Positions 1 through 7,761 of a stretch of 36,228 bases of DNA are shown in pieces. Each line of letters begins with the position of its first letter. Position 1 is the first letter of the stretch. The notes under the pieces were generated by a model. The model did not search any database and was not told where the DNA came from. It saw only the letters and a list, made by a program, of their open reading frames with translations. The DNA is from an uncultured Collinsella sp. (GTDB lineage: Bacteria > Actinomycetota > Coriobacteriia > Coriobacteriales > Coriobacteriaceae): contig CAAEVV010000035.1 of assembly GCA_900759565.1 (NCBI GenBank), positions 1-36,228 on the forward strand. Reading direction: 5' to 3'. Made by a program: the position numbers and the translations under genes.

Positions 1-77
1 GAACCCGGAAGCTAAGCCCCATCGCGCCGAGAGTACTGCGGGGTCAGCCCGTGGGAGGCCAGGGCGCCGCTGACCGG
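1..77 (+). rRNA. 5S ribosomal RNA, 3' part
   Basis: The window opens inside a 5S rRNA: GAACCCGGAAGCTAAG, then GAGAGTACTGCGGGGT and GTGGGAGGCCAGGGCGCCG, match the conserved 3' two thirds of bacterial 5S. The 5' part lies outside the window. The 3' end is estimated from the usual ~117 nt length. A strong terminator follows, so this is probably the end of an rRNA operon. Confidence 0.9.
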
Positions 78-111
78 TGGACGGCACCGAGCCGTACGCT
101 TGAACTGAGAA

Positions 112-142
112 GGGGGAGGCCTCGCGGCCTCCCCCTTTTTTT
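112..142 (+). terminator. rRNA operon intrinsic terminator
   Basis: A perfect 10-bp stem (112-121 with 126-135), loop TCGC, is followed by seven T residues. It sits about 35 nt after the 5S end. Confidence 0.92.
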
Positions 143-193
143 GCGTTTGCGGGCTTTTTGTCTCACATAGTAGCTGTGTTTTATAACCCTCGT

Positions 194-223
194 TTGTCGC
201 ATCTTCTGTGAACGGGCTACAAT
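194..223 (+). promoter_or_regulatory. sigma-70-type promoter of the acpS operon
   Basis: TTGTCG (194-199) and TACAAT (218-223) are separated by 18 nt. They lie about 30 nt before the acpS start, downstream of the rRNA terminator, so the housekeeping operon probably starts here. Confidence 0.55.
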
Positions 224-252
224 AACTTAGTCTGTGCGATATGGAGGTGAAC

Positions 253-792
253 ATGGCTGAAGCTGGTATCGGCGTTGATATCGTCGAGATTTCCCGCATG
301 AAATCAATTCTTGAAAAGACGCCGTCGTTTGCTCGGCGTGTGTTTACCGAAGAAGAGCGTGCGTATTGCGATGCATCATCGCGTCCTGCTGCTCACTATG
401 CGAGCCGCTTTGCTTCGCGCGAGGCGGTGCTTAAAGCTCTCGGCACGGGTTTTAGTCAAGGCGTGGGTCGCAAGGATGTTTCGGTAACGCGTGATAAACT
501 CGGCAAACCGAAGGCGCTGCTTTCGGGCCGTGCACTCGAGATCGCTCATGAGCTGGGTGTTGTTGAGGTCGCTCTTTCCATTACGCTTACAGGAGACTTG
601 GCCGTTGCGAATGCCATCGCGATTACCGAAGATGCTCGGCCTAAGCCAAAAGATGAAAAGGTGAGCATCAAGAAACGCGTTGCGCAGACATTTAAAGAGG
701 CTCGCTCTGTTTTAGATGAGCTTGAGCAGCTGCAGAATTCAGCATTGACGGAGCACCTGGGCGATGCTTCGCAAGATACGCTAGGAGCATAG
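253..792 (+). CDS. acpS: Holo-[acyl-carrier-protein] synthase with C-terminal extension
   Basis: Transfers 4'-phosphopantetheine from CoA to apo-ACP for fatty acid synthesis. The N-terminal ~125 residues carry the family motifs: GIGVDIVEI with the metal-binding Asp, FTEEERAYC, and the ASRFASREAVLKALGTGF region with the catalytic Glu and Lys. The ATG at 253 is chosen because GGAGGTGA lies 3-5 nt upstream; an in-frame ATG at 241 overlaps that Shine-Dalgarno. At 179 aa the protein is about 55 residues longer than a usual AcpS (~120-125 aa). The extra tail is charged and probably helical (KDEKVSIKKRVAQTFKEA, then an LDELEQLQ stretch), with no domain I recognise. The stop codon directly abuts the next ATG, so translation is probably coupled. 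Confidence 0.93.
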   Translation: MAEAGIGVDIVEISRMKSILEKTPSFARRVFTEEERAYCDASSRPAAHYASRFASREAVLKALGTGFSQGVGRKDVSVTRDKLGKPKALLSGRALEIAHELGVVEVALSITLTGDLAVANAIAITEDARPKPKDEKVSIKKRVAQTFKEARSVLDELEQLQNSALTEHLGDASQDTLGA

Positions 793-2409
793 ATGAAACC
801 GGTTTTGAGTACCGAAGAAGTCGTTCGTCTCGAGGATATCATCGAACGCGAAGGGACTTCGAAGGCCGAGCTTATGGAGCTAGCGGGTGAGTTTGCCGCC
901 AACGAGGTCTTGAAGCTCAATCCCGATCGGGTTCTCGTTCTGGTCGGTTTTGGTAATAATGGCGGCGACGGTTGGGTTGCCGCCGATATTCTGAGCCATA
1001 AGGGTGTGGACGTGGATATCGTTTCTCCGGTTGAGCCGGATGAGATTCCTGCTGCTCTGGCGCGTCATGTTGCTCGTCGTACTGCCGGCCGCGATGTGCA
1101 CGTTTGCGTCGGCCCCTCGCGTGATGAACTCGAGGTTTTGATCGATAAGGCCGATGTTGTTGTCGATGCCATTTTTGGTACCGGTTTTCACGGGAATCTG
1201 CGTGCGCCGTTCTCCATCTGGATTCCTACGGTCAATGAATGCGCCGACTGTGTCGTATCCATTGATGTCCCCTCGGGCCTGAATGCCGAGACGGGCGTTG
1301 TTGATGACGACTGCATTCGTGCCGAGCATACGGTGACGATGATTGCGCCCAAGATTGGTCTGTATAGCGCTGATGGCCCTGAGTATGCTGGCGATTTGAT
1401 CTGCGGCAATCTTTACGACCGTCTTGACGAGGTCATCGATGATGTCGACCATGCCGCCGAGATTGTCGAGCCCGGTGACTTAGTTGATTACTTTGCTCCA
1501 CTACCTACGAATATCGATAAGTATTCCCGTGGCTCTGTGCTTATTGTCGCCGGATCTGCACAATATCCTGGTGCTGCCATTATGGCGGCCAAGTCTGCAG
1601 CTCGCGCGGGTGCTGGTTACGTGGCAGTCGCGGCTCCTGACGCCTGCGCTAATCTTATTCGCATGGCACTTCCTTCGATTCCCGTCTTTGCTATTCCGTC
1701 TGATTCCCGCGGCTCCTTTGGCGCCGCTGCGCGCATGACGGTGTGCGAGATTGCAAAGAAGTACAGCTGCGTACTGTGCGGTCCCGGTATGACGACGTCT
1801 GCCGGCGCTATGCAGGTGGTTTCGGGCTTGCTCGAGCTTGATGTACCGCTTATTTTGGATGCCGATGCACTCAACTGCCTTGCTAAGATTGCCATTGACG
1901 GTATTGATAGTAACCCCGAGATGTATCGTCGCGAGCAGCCGTTGGTTATGACGCCGCATTATCGTGAGCTTTCGCGTCTGGTTGCCGGTGACGAGGTGAA
2001 CGACCTTGGTACCGCGATTGCGGCCGCGCAGAAGGTTGTCTGGGCTGCAGGCTCCGACAACCTGGTTGTCATTGCCAAGGGGCCGACGACGGCTATCTGT
2101 GGCGTTGAGCGTGTGCTGCTGCCGCTCTCGGGTCCGGCCTCTCTGGCAACTGCCGGTTCGGGTGATGTTCTCGCGGGTATTTTGGCCGGCACGCTTGCCA
2201 CCATGCGCGACGAGATGGATCGTTGGGAGTTGCTGTATTCGTACGCCGTCGCACTTCACAGCTACGCCGGTTTTGCCGCGGCGACGGAGTATGGTGAGAA
2301 GAGCGTCATCGCGACCGATCTTATCGACTTGATCGGTCCTGCCATGGAACTGGCGGCAAAGGATGCGCTCGAAGATCTGGGAATCATGAACGAAGGGTCG
2401 GATGACTAA
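793..2409 (+). CDS. nnr: Bifunctional NAD(P)HX epimerase / ADP-dependent NAD(P)HX dehydratase
   Basis: Repairs hydrated NAD(P)H: the N-terminal YjeF_N domain epimerises NAD(P)HX and the C-terminal ribokinase-like domain dehydrates the S form using ADP. At 538 aa it has the full two-domain length. The N-terminal domain shows NNGGDGWVAADIL, VVVDAIFGTGF and SIDVPSGLNAETG. The C-terminal domain shows GSAQYPGAAIMAAKSA, LCGPGM, LDADALN and the nucleotide-site motif TAGSGDVLAGILAG. The ATG follows the acpS stop directly, with TAGGAG about 6 nt upstream. Its place between acpS and alr is common in bacteria. Confidence 0.95.
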   Translation: MKPVLSTEEVVRLEDIIEREGTSKAELMELAGEFAANEVLKLNPDRVLVLVGFGNNGGDGWVAADILSHKGVDVDIVSPVEPDEIPAALARHVARRTAGRDVHVCVGPSRDELEVLIDKADVVVDAIFGTGFHGNLRAPFSIWIPTVNECADCVVSIDVPSGLNAETGVVDDDCIRAEHTVTMIAPKIGLYSADGPEYAGDLICGNLYDRLDEVIDDVDHAAEIVEPGDLVDYFAPLPTNIDKYSRGSVLIVAGSAQYPGAAIMAAKSAARAGAGYVAVAAPDACANLIRMALPSIPVFAIPSDSRGSFGAAARMTVCEIAKKYSCVLCGPGMTTSAGAMQVVSGLLELDVPLILDADALNCLAKIAIDGIDSNPEMYRREQPLVMTPHYRELSRLVAGDEVNDLGTAIAAAQKVVWAAGSDNLVVIAKGPTTAICGVERVLLPLSGPASLATAGSGDVLAGILAGTLATMRDEMDRWELLYSYAVALHSYAGFAAATEYGEKSVIATDLIDLIGPAMELAAKDALEDLGIMNEGSDD

Positions 2410-2411
2410 TC

Positions 2412-3557
2412 ATGAATAAAGCCGATTTGACGCGCTGGTCCTGGGTCGAGATCGACCGCGGGGCGCTCCGTCGCAACACGAGGGCCTATAAGAATTTGCT
2501 GAATCCACGTCAGCGTCTGTGCTGCGTGGTTAAGGCCGATGCTTATGGTCATGGAGCTGTTGAGTGCGCCAAGATCATGTATTCGGCCGGTGCCGACATG
2601 TTTGCCGTGGCGACGGTTAACGAGGGCGTTGAGCTCCGACAGGGCGGGATTACGAAACCCGTCCTCATCCTAAGCGAGCCGCCTATCGAGGCCATTCCGA
2701 CGTTGCTCGAGTTTGATATCATGCCCTCGGTCTATACGTCTGACTTTGCTCTTGCGTATGGCGAATGTGCCGTCGCGGCGGGCAAAGTGGGCAAGTATCA
2801 TCTCGCCATCGAGACGGGCATGAATCGTATCGGCGTTCACTACACGCAGGTGCTTGACTTTGTCCGCGGTATTAATTTCCATCGCGGTATTCAGTGCGAC
2901 GGCGTATTTACGCACTTCGCCACGGCCGATGAACCTTCGGGCTGGGACTACAAACTGCAGTGTCAGCGCTTTACCGAGGCCGTTCAGGCCATTAAGGATG
3001 CGGGCTTTGAGTGCGGTATCGTGCACTGCGCCAACACGCCGTCCTCGATGCTCGACCCCTCGATGCATTTTGATATGATTCGCGCCGGCGTTGGCTTGTA
3101 TGGCATGCAGCCGTGCGAGCTGAGTGGCCGCGTGATGCAGCTTGATCCCGTTATGAGCGTCCATGCGCGCGTGACGCGCGTGGCACACCCTGCGATGGGT
3201 GAGGGCGTGGGCTACGGTTTTACCTACCGCGTACCGCGTACGCGCGTTCAGATCTGCACGCTGCCGATTGGCTATGCCGACGGCCTATCGCGTACGCTTT
3301 CCAATCGTATGGATGTGCTGTATCGCGGCGAGCGCGTGCATCAGGTTGGCAATATCTGCATGGACCAGTTTATGGTCGCCATTCAGTCCAACCCGGCACA
3401 CGAGATTCCCGAGGCCGAGTATGGTGACGAGATGATTATTGTCGGCCGCGATGGCGATGCCGAGATCACTATGGACGAGATGGCCCGACTGCGCGGAACG
3501 ATTAACTACGAGGTCGCCTGCGGCTTTGGCATGCGCCTCGACAAGGTCTACGTGTAG
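2412..3557 (+). CDS. alr: Alanine racemase
   Basis: PLP-dependent cytoplasmic enzyme converting L-alanine to D-alanine for peptidoglycan. The 381-aa length is typical. The PLP lysine is in VVKADAYGHGA (about Lys41); the second catalytic base Tyr is in GVGYGFTYRV, followed by LPIGYADGLSR and GNICMDQFMV, which carries the conserved substrate-loop residues. The start is 2 nt after the nnr stop, so the gene is cotranscribed. Confidence 0.96.
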   Translation: MNKADLTRWSWVEIDRGALRRNTRAYKNLLNPRQRLCCVVKADAYGHGAVECAKIMYSAGADMFAVATVNEGVELRQGGITKPVLILSEPPIEAIPTLLEFDIMPSVYTSDFALAYGECAVAAGKVGKYHLAIETGMNRIGVHYTQVLDFVRGINFHRGIQCDGVFTHFATADEPSGWDYKLQCQRFTEAVQAIKDAGFECGIVHCANTPSSMLDPSMHFDMIRAGVGLYGMQPCELSGRVMQLDPVMSVHARVTRVAHPAMGEGVGYGFTYRVPRTRVQICTLPIGYADGLSRTLSNRMDVLYRGERVHQVGNICMDQFMVAIQSNPAHEIPEAEYGDEMIIVGRDGDAEITMDEMARLRGTINYEVACGFGMRLDKVYV

Positions 3558-3565
3558 GAGTCGCC

Positions 3566-4186
3566 ATGGGCGTCATGCACATCCCTGGCCATACCCATCA
3601 GGCACCACGTGAGGTCGCACTCGAGGAAATTGAGGCCGTTCTGGGCGATTGTCACCTCTGCCAGCTCTACCAGTCGCGTCACAATATCGTGTTTGGCGTG
3701 GGAAACCCCCGCGCTCGTGTGATGTTTATTGGCGAGGCGCCGGGCCGCAATGAGGATTTGCAGGGCGAGCCCTTTGTGGGGGCGGCAGGCGAGGACCTCA
3801 ACGGCATTTTGTCGCTGGCGGGGCTCAAACGCGAAGACGTCTACATTGCCAATGTGCTTAAGTGCCGCCCGCCGGGAAACCGCAATCCGCGTCCCGAGGA
3901 AGTGCTGGCTTGCTCGCCGTTTTTGCGTGAGCAGATTCGAAGCATCTGGCCCGATATTATCGTGACGCTCGGCAACCCTGCGACGCACTTTGTGCTTAAG
4001 ACCGAGATTGGCATTACTAAGCTGCGCGGCAGGTTCCACCAGATGGGGCATTTTGTAGTAATGCCCACTTTCCATCCGGCAGCAGCGCTGCGCAATCCGG
4101 CGTGGCAGGAGCTGCTGGAGGAAGACTTTAAGATGCTGGGCGATTATCTGGAGCGACATCCCGCACCAGAGGACGCCTCGGAATAA
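3566..4186 (+). CDS. Uracil-DNA glycosylase, family 4 (Fe-S type)
   Basis: Removes uracil from DNA at the start of base-excision repair. The 206-aa protein has the family-4 signature GEAPGRNED, then GEPFVGAAGEDLN, the ANVLKCRPPGNRNP segment and a late MPTFHPAAALRNP motif with the conserved His. Candidate ligands of a [4Fe-4S] cluster are Cys-x2-Cys in DCHLCQL, the Cys of LKCRPP and the Cys of LACSPF. GGAG from the end of alr provides the Shine-Dalgarno. It lies in the same operon as alr and tsaE, with no functional link evident. Confidence 0.9.
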   Translation: MGVMHIPGHTHQAPREVALEEIEAVLGDCHLCQLYQSRHNIVFGVGNPRARVMFIGEAPGRNEDLQGEPFVGAAGEDLNGILSLAGLKREDVYIANVLKCRPPGNRNPRPEEVLACSPFLREQIRSIWPDIIVTLGNPATHFVLKTEIGITKLRGRFHQMGHFVVMPTFHPAAALRNPAWQELLEEDFKMLGDYLERHPAPEDASE

Positions 4187-4198
4187 TAAGGAGCATAT

Positions 4199-4705
4199 AT
4201 GTCCCTGGAGCGCCTGGGGGTAGGTACTTACAAAACGACTTGCGCTGCCGATACGGAGTACTTTGGCGAGCTAATTGCACCGTGCCTTGAGGACGGCGAT
4301 GTGCTCATCCTGACCGGTGGCCTGGGAGTGGGCAAAACTCACTTTACCAAGGGCGTCTCGCGCGGGCTGGGCGATGGGCATATGGTTACGAGCCCTACGT
4401 TTGCGCTCATGGCCGTTCACGATCAAGGCCGTATTCCGCTGTTTCACTTTGATCTATACCGCTTGGAGCATGCCTACGAGCTCGAGGATACGGGCATTTT
4501 CGATGTGCTGGGCTATGAGGGTGCTTGCCTGCTGGAATGGGGCGAACAATTCCAGGACGAGCTGACGGATGAGTATCTTTCGGTGACGCTCAAGCGTGAT
4601 GAGGGCGACAGTGATGTGCGAACGATAACGCTCGAGGCGCACGGTGACCGCGCAATGGAGCTTTCCCATTTGATTGATAAGGCTGTACAAGATGAGCTTG
4701 CATAA
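4199..4705 (+). CDS. tsaE: tRNA threonylcarbamoyladenosine biosynthesis ATPase TsaE
   Basis: Small P-loop ATPase needed by the TsaB-TsaD complex to make t6A37 in ANN-decoding tRNAs. The Walker A motif is GGLGVGKTHFTKG, followed by TSPTFALM and the FHFDLYRL strand, both typical of TsaE (YjeE). At 168 aa it is of normal size. AAGGAG lies 6 nt before the ATG. Its 3' end overlaps the start of the TsaB-RimI-TsaD fusion by 14 nt, so all t6A components lie together. Confidence 0.94.
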   Translation: MSLERLGVGTYKTTCAADTEYFGELIAPCLEDGDVLILTGGLGVGKTHFTKGVSRGLGDGHMVTSPTFALMAVHDQGRIPLFHFDLYRLEHAYELEDTGIFDVLGYEGACLLEWGEQFQDELTDEYLSVTLKRDEGDSDVRTITLEAHGDRAMELSHLIDKAVQDELA

Positions 4706-7076
4706 CGACAACGCGCTGGTGGTGGCGCTCGATACCTCGACCGACATGCTTGCCTGCGCGGCAAGCTGGATTGATGGGCGGACGGGCGAGACGAAGCTCG
4801 TGAGTGGCGACCACATGTGTCGCCGTCACGCCAACGTTGAGCTCGTGAATACCGTTGATGGCGTGCTGGCTCAGGCCGGTCTGGATCGCAGCGATGTTGG
4901 TTGCTACGTGGTCGGTCGCGGCCCGGGGTCGTTTACGGGTGTGCGCATCGGCATCTCCACTGCCAAGGGCCTCGCGCGCGGTGCCAATGTTCCGCTGCTG
5001 GGCGTGTCGACGCTCGACGCTTGCGCTTGGACGGCGTGGAAGGCTGGCGTGCGCGGCAAGCTTGGTATCTTGGCCGATGCTATGCGCGGTGAGGTATATC
5101 CGGCGCTGTATATGCTGGTCGATGAGGGTCCCGAGCGTCAATTTGAGCGCGAACACGTGGTCAAGGCCGCCGTTGCGCTCGATGAGTGGCGCCAAGCAGC
5201 GGACTGGGACCAGGTTCAGCTGACCGGTGACGGTCTCGTGCGCTATGGCAAGCTGCTGGGTGAGGACGAGACCGCCCGCTGCGTGGAGCGCGACCTGTGG
5301 TGGCCTTCGGGCGAGGGCTTGCTGCTCGCGCACGCTGCGGGTGACGGCGATCCGGCCCGCGTCTTGCCGATTTACACGCGCCTTTCGGATGCCGAGGAAA
5401 ACGAGCGCAAGCGTCTTGGTCTTGCCGAGAGTGCGCAGAGCGAAATTACGGGTGTTGCCGATGAGCTCGCCGGTCGTCATCTGCAGTTCCGTCCCATGGG
5501 CGCGGCGGATGCCGAGGGCGCGAGCGCGCTGGAGGCTGCCTGCTTTGAAGGTGCCGGACACGAGGCGTGGACGCCGGGCATGTTCCTGTCCGAACTGGGC
5601 GAGGACGTCGCTGCGCCGCGTAGTTGGTGGGTGGCACACGACGACGGCAAGCTGCTGGGCCTTGCCGGCGGTATGGTCGTGGACGGTGATGTGCAGATTC
5701 TGGATGTCGCCGTCGACCCGGCACATCGCCGTGAGGGCATTGCCCGCAAGCTGCTGTCGCACGTGAGCTATGATGCCCAGATGCTCGGCTGCACCACGGC
5801 TTCGCTCGAGGTCGAGGACGGTAACGAGGGAGCGATCGCGCTTTATAACGCTCTGGGCTTTACCGAGGCTGGCCGTCGCCGCGGTTACTACGGTGTTGGC
5901 AAAGATGCCATCGTCATGACGGCGCCGCTGCCCTTGGTGCTCCCGGTCGACAACGCTTCGCCCGAGCCGACGGCGGCAGAGCAGCGCGTATGGCCGCTGC
6001 CTGCGCCTGGGCGCTCCGAGGGGGAGCGTGCCGAAATTGAGCGCCGCCGCCTAGTGCTCGCTATCGAGAGTTCCTGCGACGAGACGGCCGTGGCGATTAT
6101 CGATGCGGATGGCAATATGCTGGCCAACCAGGTGTCAACACAGATTGATTTTCATGCCCGCTTTGGCGGCGTGGTGCCCGAGATCGCCTCGCGCAAACAC
6201 GTTGAGGTGATTGTGAGCGTCGTGGATGCGGCGCTCGAGGATGCCGCGGCATCGCTTGGCCTTGAGGGTGGAGCCATTGCCCCCAGCGAGCTTGCCGCCG
6301 TGGGCGTGACACAGGGTCCGGGCCTAGTGGGCGCCCTCGTGGTGGGCGTTGCCTTTGCCAAAGGCTTTGCCTACGCTGCCGGTAAGCCGCTCGTATGCGT
6401 CAACCATCTGGAGGGGCACCTGTTTGCCAACTTGCTGGCGCAGCCCGACCTCAAGCCTCCGTTTATCTTTACGCTTGTCTCGGGCGGGCACACCATGCTC
6501 GTGCACGTAAAGGCATGGGGCGACTACGAGGTGCTCGGTGAGACGCTCGACGACGCCGTGGGCGAGGCCTTCGACAAGGTGGCCAAGGCGTTGGGCCTGG
6601 GCTATCCCGGTGGCCCCATCATTTCCAAGCTGGCCGAGACGGGCAACCCCAAGGCGATCGATTTCCCCCGTGCGCTTAACAGCAGAGGAGACTATCGCTT
6701 TTCGCTTTCGGGCCTCAAGACAGCGGTGACGCTCTATATCGAGCATGAGACCAAGGCCGGGCGCACGATTCATCTGCCCGATCTGGCTGCCTCGTTTGAG
6801 GCCGCGGTCTTTGACGTGCAGTACAAGAAGGCCAAAAACGCATTGCACGCTACCGGATGCAAGGAATACTGCATCGGCGGCGGCGTCTCGGCCAACCCGC
6901 ATCTGCGCGAGATGATGATCAAGAAGCTCGGGCGCCAGGGCATCCGCGTGACGGTGCCGCCTCTTTCGGCATGCACCGACAACGCAGCCATGATCGCGGA
7001 GGTCGCCCGCCGTAAATTCGACCGAGGTGAAATCTCGCCGTTCGACGTCGACGCCGATCCAAACATGACGCTGTAG
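4692..7076 (+). CDS. tsaD: TsaB-RimI-TsaD three-domain fusion
   Basis: One polypeptide of 794 aa with three consecutive domains. Residues 1-~225 are TsaB-like (ALDTSTDML, VGRGPGSFTGVRIGISTAKG). Residues ~255-415 are a RimI-type GNAT acetyltransferase (LDVAVDPAHRREGIARKLL, then YNALGF). Residues ~445-794 are TsaD, the t6A transferase (AIESSCDETAVAI, VTQGPGLVGALVVG, metal-binding His572/His576 in NHLEGH, SGGHTMLVHV, GGGVSANPHLREMM). In most bacteria these are two or three separate genes. The ATG at 4692 is preferred; an in-frame TTG at 4674 would add six residues. The fusion fixes TsaB and TsaD at 1:1, which fits their known heterodimer. A large hairpin element begins 12 nt after the stop. Confidence 0.94.
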   Translation: MSLHNDNALVVALDTSTDMLACAASWIDGRTGETKLVSGDHMCRRHANVELVNTVDGVLAQAGLDRSDVGCYVVGRGPGSFTGVRIGISTAKGLARGANVPLLGVSTLDACAWTAWKAGVRGKLGILADAMRGEVYPALYMLVDEGPERQFEREHVVKAAVALDEWRQAADWDQVQLTGDGLVRYGKLLGEDETARCVERDLWWPSGEGLLLAHAAGDGDPARVLPIYTRLSDAEENERKRLGLAESAQSEITGVADELAGRHLQFRPMGAADAEGASALEAACFEGAGHEAWTPGMFLSELGEDVAAPRSWWVAHDDGKLLGLAGGMVVDGDVQILDVAVDPAHRREGIARKLLSHVSYDAQMLGCTTASLEVEDGNEGAIALYNALGFTEAGRRRGYYGVGKDAIVMTAPLPLVLPVDNASPEPTAAEQRVWPLPAPGRSEGERAEIERRRLVLAIESSCDETAVAIIDADGNMLANQVSTQIDFHARFGGVVPEIASRKHVEVIVSVVDAALEDAAASLGLEGGAIAPSELAAVGVTQGPGLVGALVVGVAFAKGFAYAAGKPLVCVNHLEGHLFANLLAQPDLKPPFIFTLVSGGHTMLVHVKAWGDYEVLGETLDDAVGEAFDKVAKALGLGYPGGPIISKLAETGNPKAIDFPRALNSRGDYRFSLSGLKTAVTLYIEHETKAGRTIHLPDLAASFEAAVFDVQYKKAKNALHATGCKEYCIGGGVSANPHLREMMIKKLGRQGIRVTVPPLSACTDNAAMIAEVARRKFDRGEISPFDVDADPNMTL

Positions 7077-7088
7077 CTGGTACGGCGC

Positions 7089-7223
7089 GGTCCCCGGACG
7101 GAGGGGCCGGATATAAGGTTTCCTGCTCTACAGTCCTGCGCAAGACGAAGGCCACATTAAGTGGCCTTCTTTGCGTGCGGAACTCGCGATAAACCTTATA
7201 TCCGGCCCCTCCGTCCGGGGACC
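7089..7223 (+). repeat. Long-arm hairpin element, copy 1
   Basis: Arms 7089-7121 and 7191-7223 are perfect 33-bp inverted repeats enclosing a 69-nt core (7122-7190). The core begins CCTGCTCTACAG and ends TGCGGAACTCGCGAT. Inside it, GAAGGCCAC and GTGGCCTTC form a 9-bp hairpin with loop ATTAA. The element starts 12 nt after the tsaD stop and has no T-run of terminator type after it. It belongs to a four-copy family in this window. Confidence 0.95.
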
Positions 7224-7364
7224 TTTCTGTATCGATATAGCTTCTGGGCTGGTTTGGCGTCGACAACGTCCAGCAAGGTTAACAAGCCAGCGTCGAATTT
7301 CCAGCGTTCTTTAGCTGAAAGAAAAAGATAGTGTGCGGAGCTTTGCTCCGCATTTGGGATGGGA
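7224..7364. other. Non-coding spacer between hairpin copies 1 and 2
   Basis: No convincing gene is seen. A small perfect hairpin (TGCGGAGC at 7334-7341, loop TTT, GCTCCGCA at 7345-7352) lies near the right end. A short minus-strand open frame runs through the spacer but begins inside the copy 2 core, so I do not call it. Confidence 0.5.
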
Positions 7365-7517
7365 GCCCCTGAGAGCCGCGGGAGCCGGGCGGCGCATATG
7401 AACTTTATCGCGAGTTCCGCACGCAAAGGAAAGCACTTAATGTGCTTTCCGTCTTGCGCAGGACTGTAGAGCAGGAAAGTTCATATGCGCCGCCCGGCTC
7501 CCGCGGCTCTCAGGGGC
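7365..7517 (-). repeat. Long-arm hairpin element, copy 2 (core inverted)
   Basis: Arms 7365-7406 and 7476-7517 are perfect 42-bp inverted repeats. The 69-nt core (7407-7475) reads on the minus strand and aligns end to end with copy 1. Its central hairpin is GGAAAGCAC/GTGCTTTCC with loop ATTAA: four base pairs differ from copy 1, and all remain paired. The arms differ from those of copy 1. This is the only copy not just behind a gene end. Confidence 0.95.
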
Positions 7518-7614
7518 ATCTCTCATGCAAAAACTGTCGTGGGGTAAAGTCCGAGGTCAGTGGCGTTTTATACCGAGAAATCAAAAAAAGTTGAAAATTC
7601 ATTACAAATTTGCG

Positions 7615-7643
7615 TTGACTTTAGGTAACTAAAGTTTCATACT
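7615..7643 (+). promoter_or_regulatory. Promoter of the cstA leader with a palindromic operator
   Basis: TTGACT (7615-7620) and CATACT (7638-7643) are spaced by 17 nt. The inverted repeat CTTTAG-GTAA-CTAAAG (7619-7634) covers the end of the -35 box and the spacer, a position suited to repression. The half-site pattern is reminiscent of DtxR-family metal-repressor boxes, but that link is a guess. Confidence 0.55.
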
Positions 7644-7714
7644 CCTTTTCAACCACTGGGGGATGTGAACACGCACGGATCGTTCGCATCATGATTGAAG
7701 AGGATTTCTTAGAC

Positions 7715-7759
7715 ATGTTCACGCATCAGCTAAACATTATCAGCGTAGTAATTATCTGA
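7715..7759 (+). CDS. Putative leader peptide rich in Ile and Val
   Basis: A 14-codon frame encodes MFTHQLNIISVVII and ends at TGA. Six of the last seven sense codons are Ile or Val. GAAGAGGA lies about 10 nt upstream; an in-frame ATG at 7691 could lengthen it to 22 codons but has no Shine-Dalgarno. It is followed at once by two competing hairpins and a strong terminator, the layout of a branched-chain amino acid attenuator as in ilv operons. The peptide itself probably has no function beyond ribosome positioning. That it is translated is inferred. Confidence 0.55.
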   Translation: MFTHQLNIISVVII

Positions 7760-7761
7760 TG

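Noticed and set aside
7089..7223. Ordinary intrinsic terminator after tsaD
   Set aside because: There is no T-run after the right arm, the arms are far longer than usual and the conserved core recurs at unrelated loci.
7196..7426. 76-codon minus-strand frame in the spacer between hairpin copies 1 and 2
   Set aside because: It begins inside the copy 2 core, crosses its arm, ends in the copy 1 arm, has no ribosome site and matches no family I know.
7089..7517. Insertion sequence or retron with copies 1 and 2 as ends
   Set aside because: The arms of the two copies differ, there is no transposase or reverse transcriptase between or near them, and no target duplication is visible.
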